Shown in pieces: positions 19,040 to 20,608 of a DNA stretch of 20,608 nucleotides. The DNA is from Apostichopus leukothele. Taxonomy: Eukaryota > Echinodermata > Holothuroidea > Aspidochirotida > Stichopodidae. The DNA is taken from assembly GCA_010014835.2 (NCBI GenBank), contig JAAAKB020000020.1, positions 1,253,305-1,273,912 of the forward strand, given 5' to 3'. Position 1 is the first letter of the stretch. Each line of letters begins with the position of its first letter. Made by a program: the position numbers and the translations under genes. The notes below the pieces were generated by a model. That model saw only the letters and a program-made list of their open reading frames with translations, searched no databases and was not told the origin of the DNA.

Positions 19040-20259
19040 GTAGGTGATTGACAAACTCAGTCCACCTCTTCCCTCCACCCTCTACCACCTCTTTCTTAGT
19101 TGTTCCTTTTCCAAAACGAAAACCTGGACGAAGTCTCTTGATGAAAGATATGACCAGAAATTCTCCCATAATCCACACAGTCAACTATAGAATTACCTCA
19201 CTATAGCCAGCAAATTACTGATGATATACTAGCACGGTAAACGTTCCACAGGTGATGTTCACATAGTAAAATCACTGTTACAGAGGTCACATAATTTTAA
19301 CAGTTCAATAATGTGCATGTAGTGATATGCTTCGACTAACATTTATATTGAGTTGTCTCGCCTGTCAGCCTGATCGACACACATGAGGCCAAATTTCTTG
19401 GTACAAAGTTAAATAACTTTGTAGCCAACAATGTTTCCGTCAAATCATTTTCCAAATGTTTTACAGATATTTTGTGTGTATTTGTATGTGTATATTTATG
19501 TTTATGTATGTGTGTTTCAATATCATCATTATGCAATATTTTACAGGTCAAAATTTCTTTAGCAAAACTATATGCAATCACACTGTTGGGCTTTTTGTCT
19601 TGATTTAGGTGGAAACTAAAGATGTATATTGTGTATGTGTTGGTACGTGTATGTTTATGTTTATATCTGTGTGGTTTATTATTATCATTATGCATATTTT
19701 ACAGGTCAAAATGTTTTAGCAAAACTATATATGCAATCACACTGTTGGATTTTTGTCTTGATATAGCTGGAAACTAAGATGTATGTGTGTTTGTGTTGGT
19801 AAGTGTATGTTTATGTTTATGTCTGTGCATTTCAATAATATCATTATGCATATTTTACAGGTCAAATTTCTTTAGAAAAACTTTATGCTATCACACTGTT
19901 GTCTCATCATCTTGTTTGTGTTGGTATGTTTATGTTTATGCATTTCAATAATATCATTATGCATATTTTACAGGTCAAATTTCTTTTGAAAAACTTTATG
20001 CAATCACACTGCTGTTGTTGTCTCATCATCGACATTGTCATCAATGTTTGTGTTGGTAAGTGTATGTTGATGTTTATGTCTGTGCATTTCAATAATATCA
20101 TTATGCATATTTTACAGGTCAAATTCCTTAAACAAAAACGTTACACAATCACACTGTTGAATCATCATTGTCATCATATTTCTATGTGGGAAACCTGATC
20201 TGTGAATCTGCCAAAGTGCTGAATAACAACCCTCCCTCCCCCTCCCCTTCCTCCCACAG
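19040..20259 (+). other. Probable intron holding a tandem array
   Basis: This is the DNA between the 18887-19039 exon and the last exon at 20260. It starts with a GTAGGT donor and ends with a long C/T tract and CAG. Its right half is the five-copy array described separately. The left half (19040-19468) shows nothing I can name. Confidence 0.5.
19469..20160 (+). repeat. Five-copy array with splice-like motifs
   Basis: The landmark TATTTTACAGGTCAAA recurs with its ACAG starting at 19543, 19701, 19857, 19970 and 20114, giving steps of 158, 156, 113 and 144 bases. Each unit carries, in order, GTGTATGTTTATGTTTATG, a TTTCAATAATATCATTATGC block, the landmark, and an AAAACTnTATGCAATCACAC block ending TGTTG. 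The first four units then have TTGGTAnGT-like text. Units 3 to 5 are most alike. The landmark resembles a 3' splice site (TTTTACAG), and the unit end resembles a donor (TTGGTAAGTG in units 2 and 4). Intervening lengths are 96, 94, 63 and 82 bases. Frames are not conserved, so conserved exons are unlikely. Confidence 0.85.
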
Positions 20260-20304
20260 GTGGTGGATCATATTAAGAACCTCTCGTACAGGAAAGATTT
20301 GTGA
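20260..20304 (+). CDS. Candidate last coding exon, plus-strand gene
   Basis: The acceptor is outstanding: a nearly pure C/T tract from 20230 followed by CCCACAG ending at 20259. In phase 0 the exon reads VVDHIKNLSYRKDL and then TGA at 20302. Joined to the 18887 exon it gives ...HLPEPISE-VVDHIKNLSYRKDL, a natural-looking C-terminus. A second frame stays open for 50 codons to a TAA at 20411 (WWIILRTSRTGKICE...) but needs another phase. No AATAAA follows in the window. An AATATA at about 20420 could be a variant poly(A) signal. Confidence 0.48.
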   Translation: MVDHIKNLSYRKDL

Positions 20305-20608
20305 ACATACAAGCAAATCAAGATTATATTTGATTCATAATTATGGGTTTCCTCGAAAAGCAGAGATTTTCTGGGTTTGTTCAACAGTTTATATCATATC
20401 TACCGAGCATTAACTAGAAATATAAATTGAAACACTTCTTTTAGATTCTTATTAACCTCTCCGTCGAATGTCAATGAGTTTGCTACCTAAAGGATAGCTG
20501 TCCACCAGAGGAAAAATTGGTTTCGACTGATGACAGAGAAAGTCTGATAAGTGCTGATTTTTTTTTTCTCGTTTTTTTTTGGGGGGGGGGGAGGGCTAGG
20601 ACGCCAAC
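20305..20608. other. 3' flank with T and G homopolymers
   Basis: If the last exon is right, this is its 3' UTR and beyond. The end of the window has T10 (20558-20567), T9 (20572-20580) directly followed by G11 (20581-20591), then AGGG. No poly(A) signal of the canonical type is seen. Confidence 0.5.

Noticed and set aside
19336-20198. Open frames of 71 to 119 residues on both strands across the tandem array
   Set aside because: They follow the repeat units (T-H-I/H-K-H runs on minus, MFMFMHFNN on plus) and are by-products of the array.
1-20608. CRISPR array, operon, phage or bacterial defence system
   Set aside because: There is no regular spacer-repeat array, no clustered long open frames and no ribosome binding sites. 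Composition and splice signals are those of an animal genome.

Overview
The window looks like nuclear DNA of an animal, most likely a marine invertebrate. It is AT-rich, has no long open frame, no bacterial gene packing and no ribosome binding sites. It is full of homopolymers, CA and CATA microsatellites, small mobile-element relics and short open stretches bounded by good splice signals. The tRNA-like fragments, a Penelope-like hairpin motif and a TTAA-flanked MITE fit invertebrate, perhaps deuterostome, DNA. I cannot name the species. Most of the window is intron or intergenic DNA, so all gene models below are assembled by eye from splice sites, open frames and phase. No protein was recognised.

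Layout. Positions 1-2940 are AT-rich non-coding DNA with G-runs and short tandem repeats. Positions 3170-3870 form a sharp CpG-rich island that looks like a promoter, with candidate exons on both strands. Positions 3870-6060 are mostly non-coding. Positions 6073-13118 can be read as one minus-strand gene: a first coding exon at 13118-13058, an internal exon at 11338-11247, and a last exon at 6237-6157 followed by AATAAA (6078-6073). The three join in frame to give about 77 residues. Its introns hold a 125-bp insertion with 19-bp target duplications, a 186-bp duplication built around poly-C/poly-A, and tRNA-like SINE relics.

A second CpG-rich segment (about 12950-13200) carries two overlapping, oppositely directed ATGs and may be a bidirectional promoter. 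To its right a plus-strand gene is suggested by exons at 16592-16683, 18887-19039 (the best-supported exon in the window) and a last exon at 20260-20304. All three are phase-compatible. Its introns hold a roughly 250-bp TTAA-flanked MITE, a Penelope-like hairpin segment, and a five-copy tandem array whose units each carry splice-site-like sequences.

I saw no clear new biological system. The points most worth following are the five-copy splice-motif array, the new short retroposon-like family (three copies), the TTAA MITE, and the overlapping divergent start codons.
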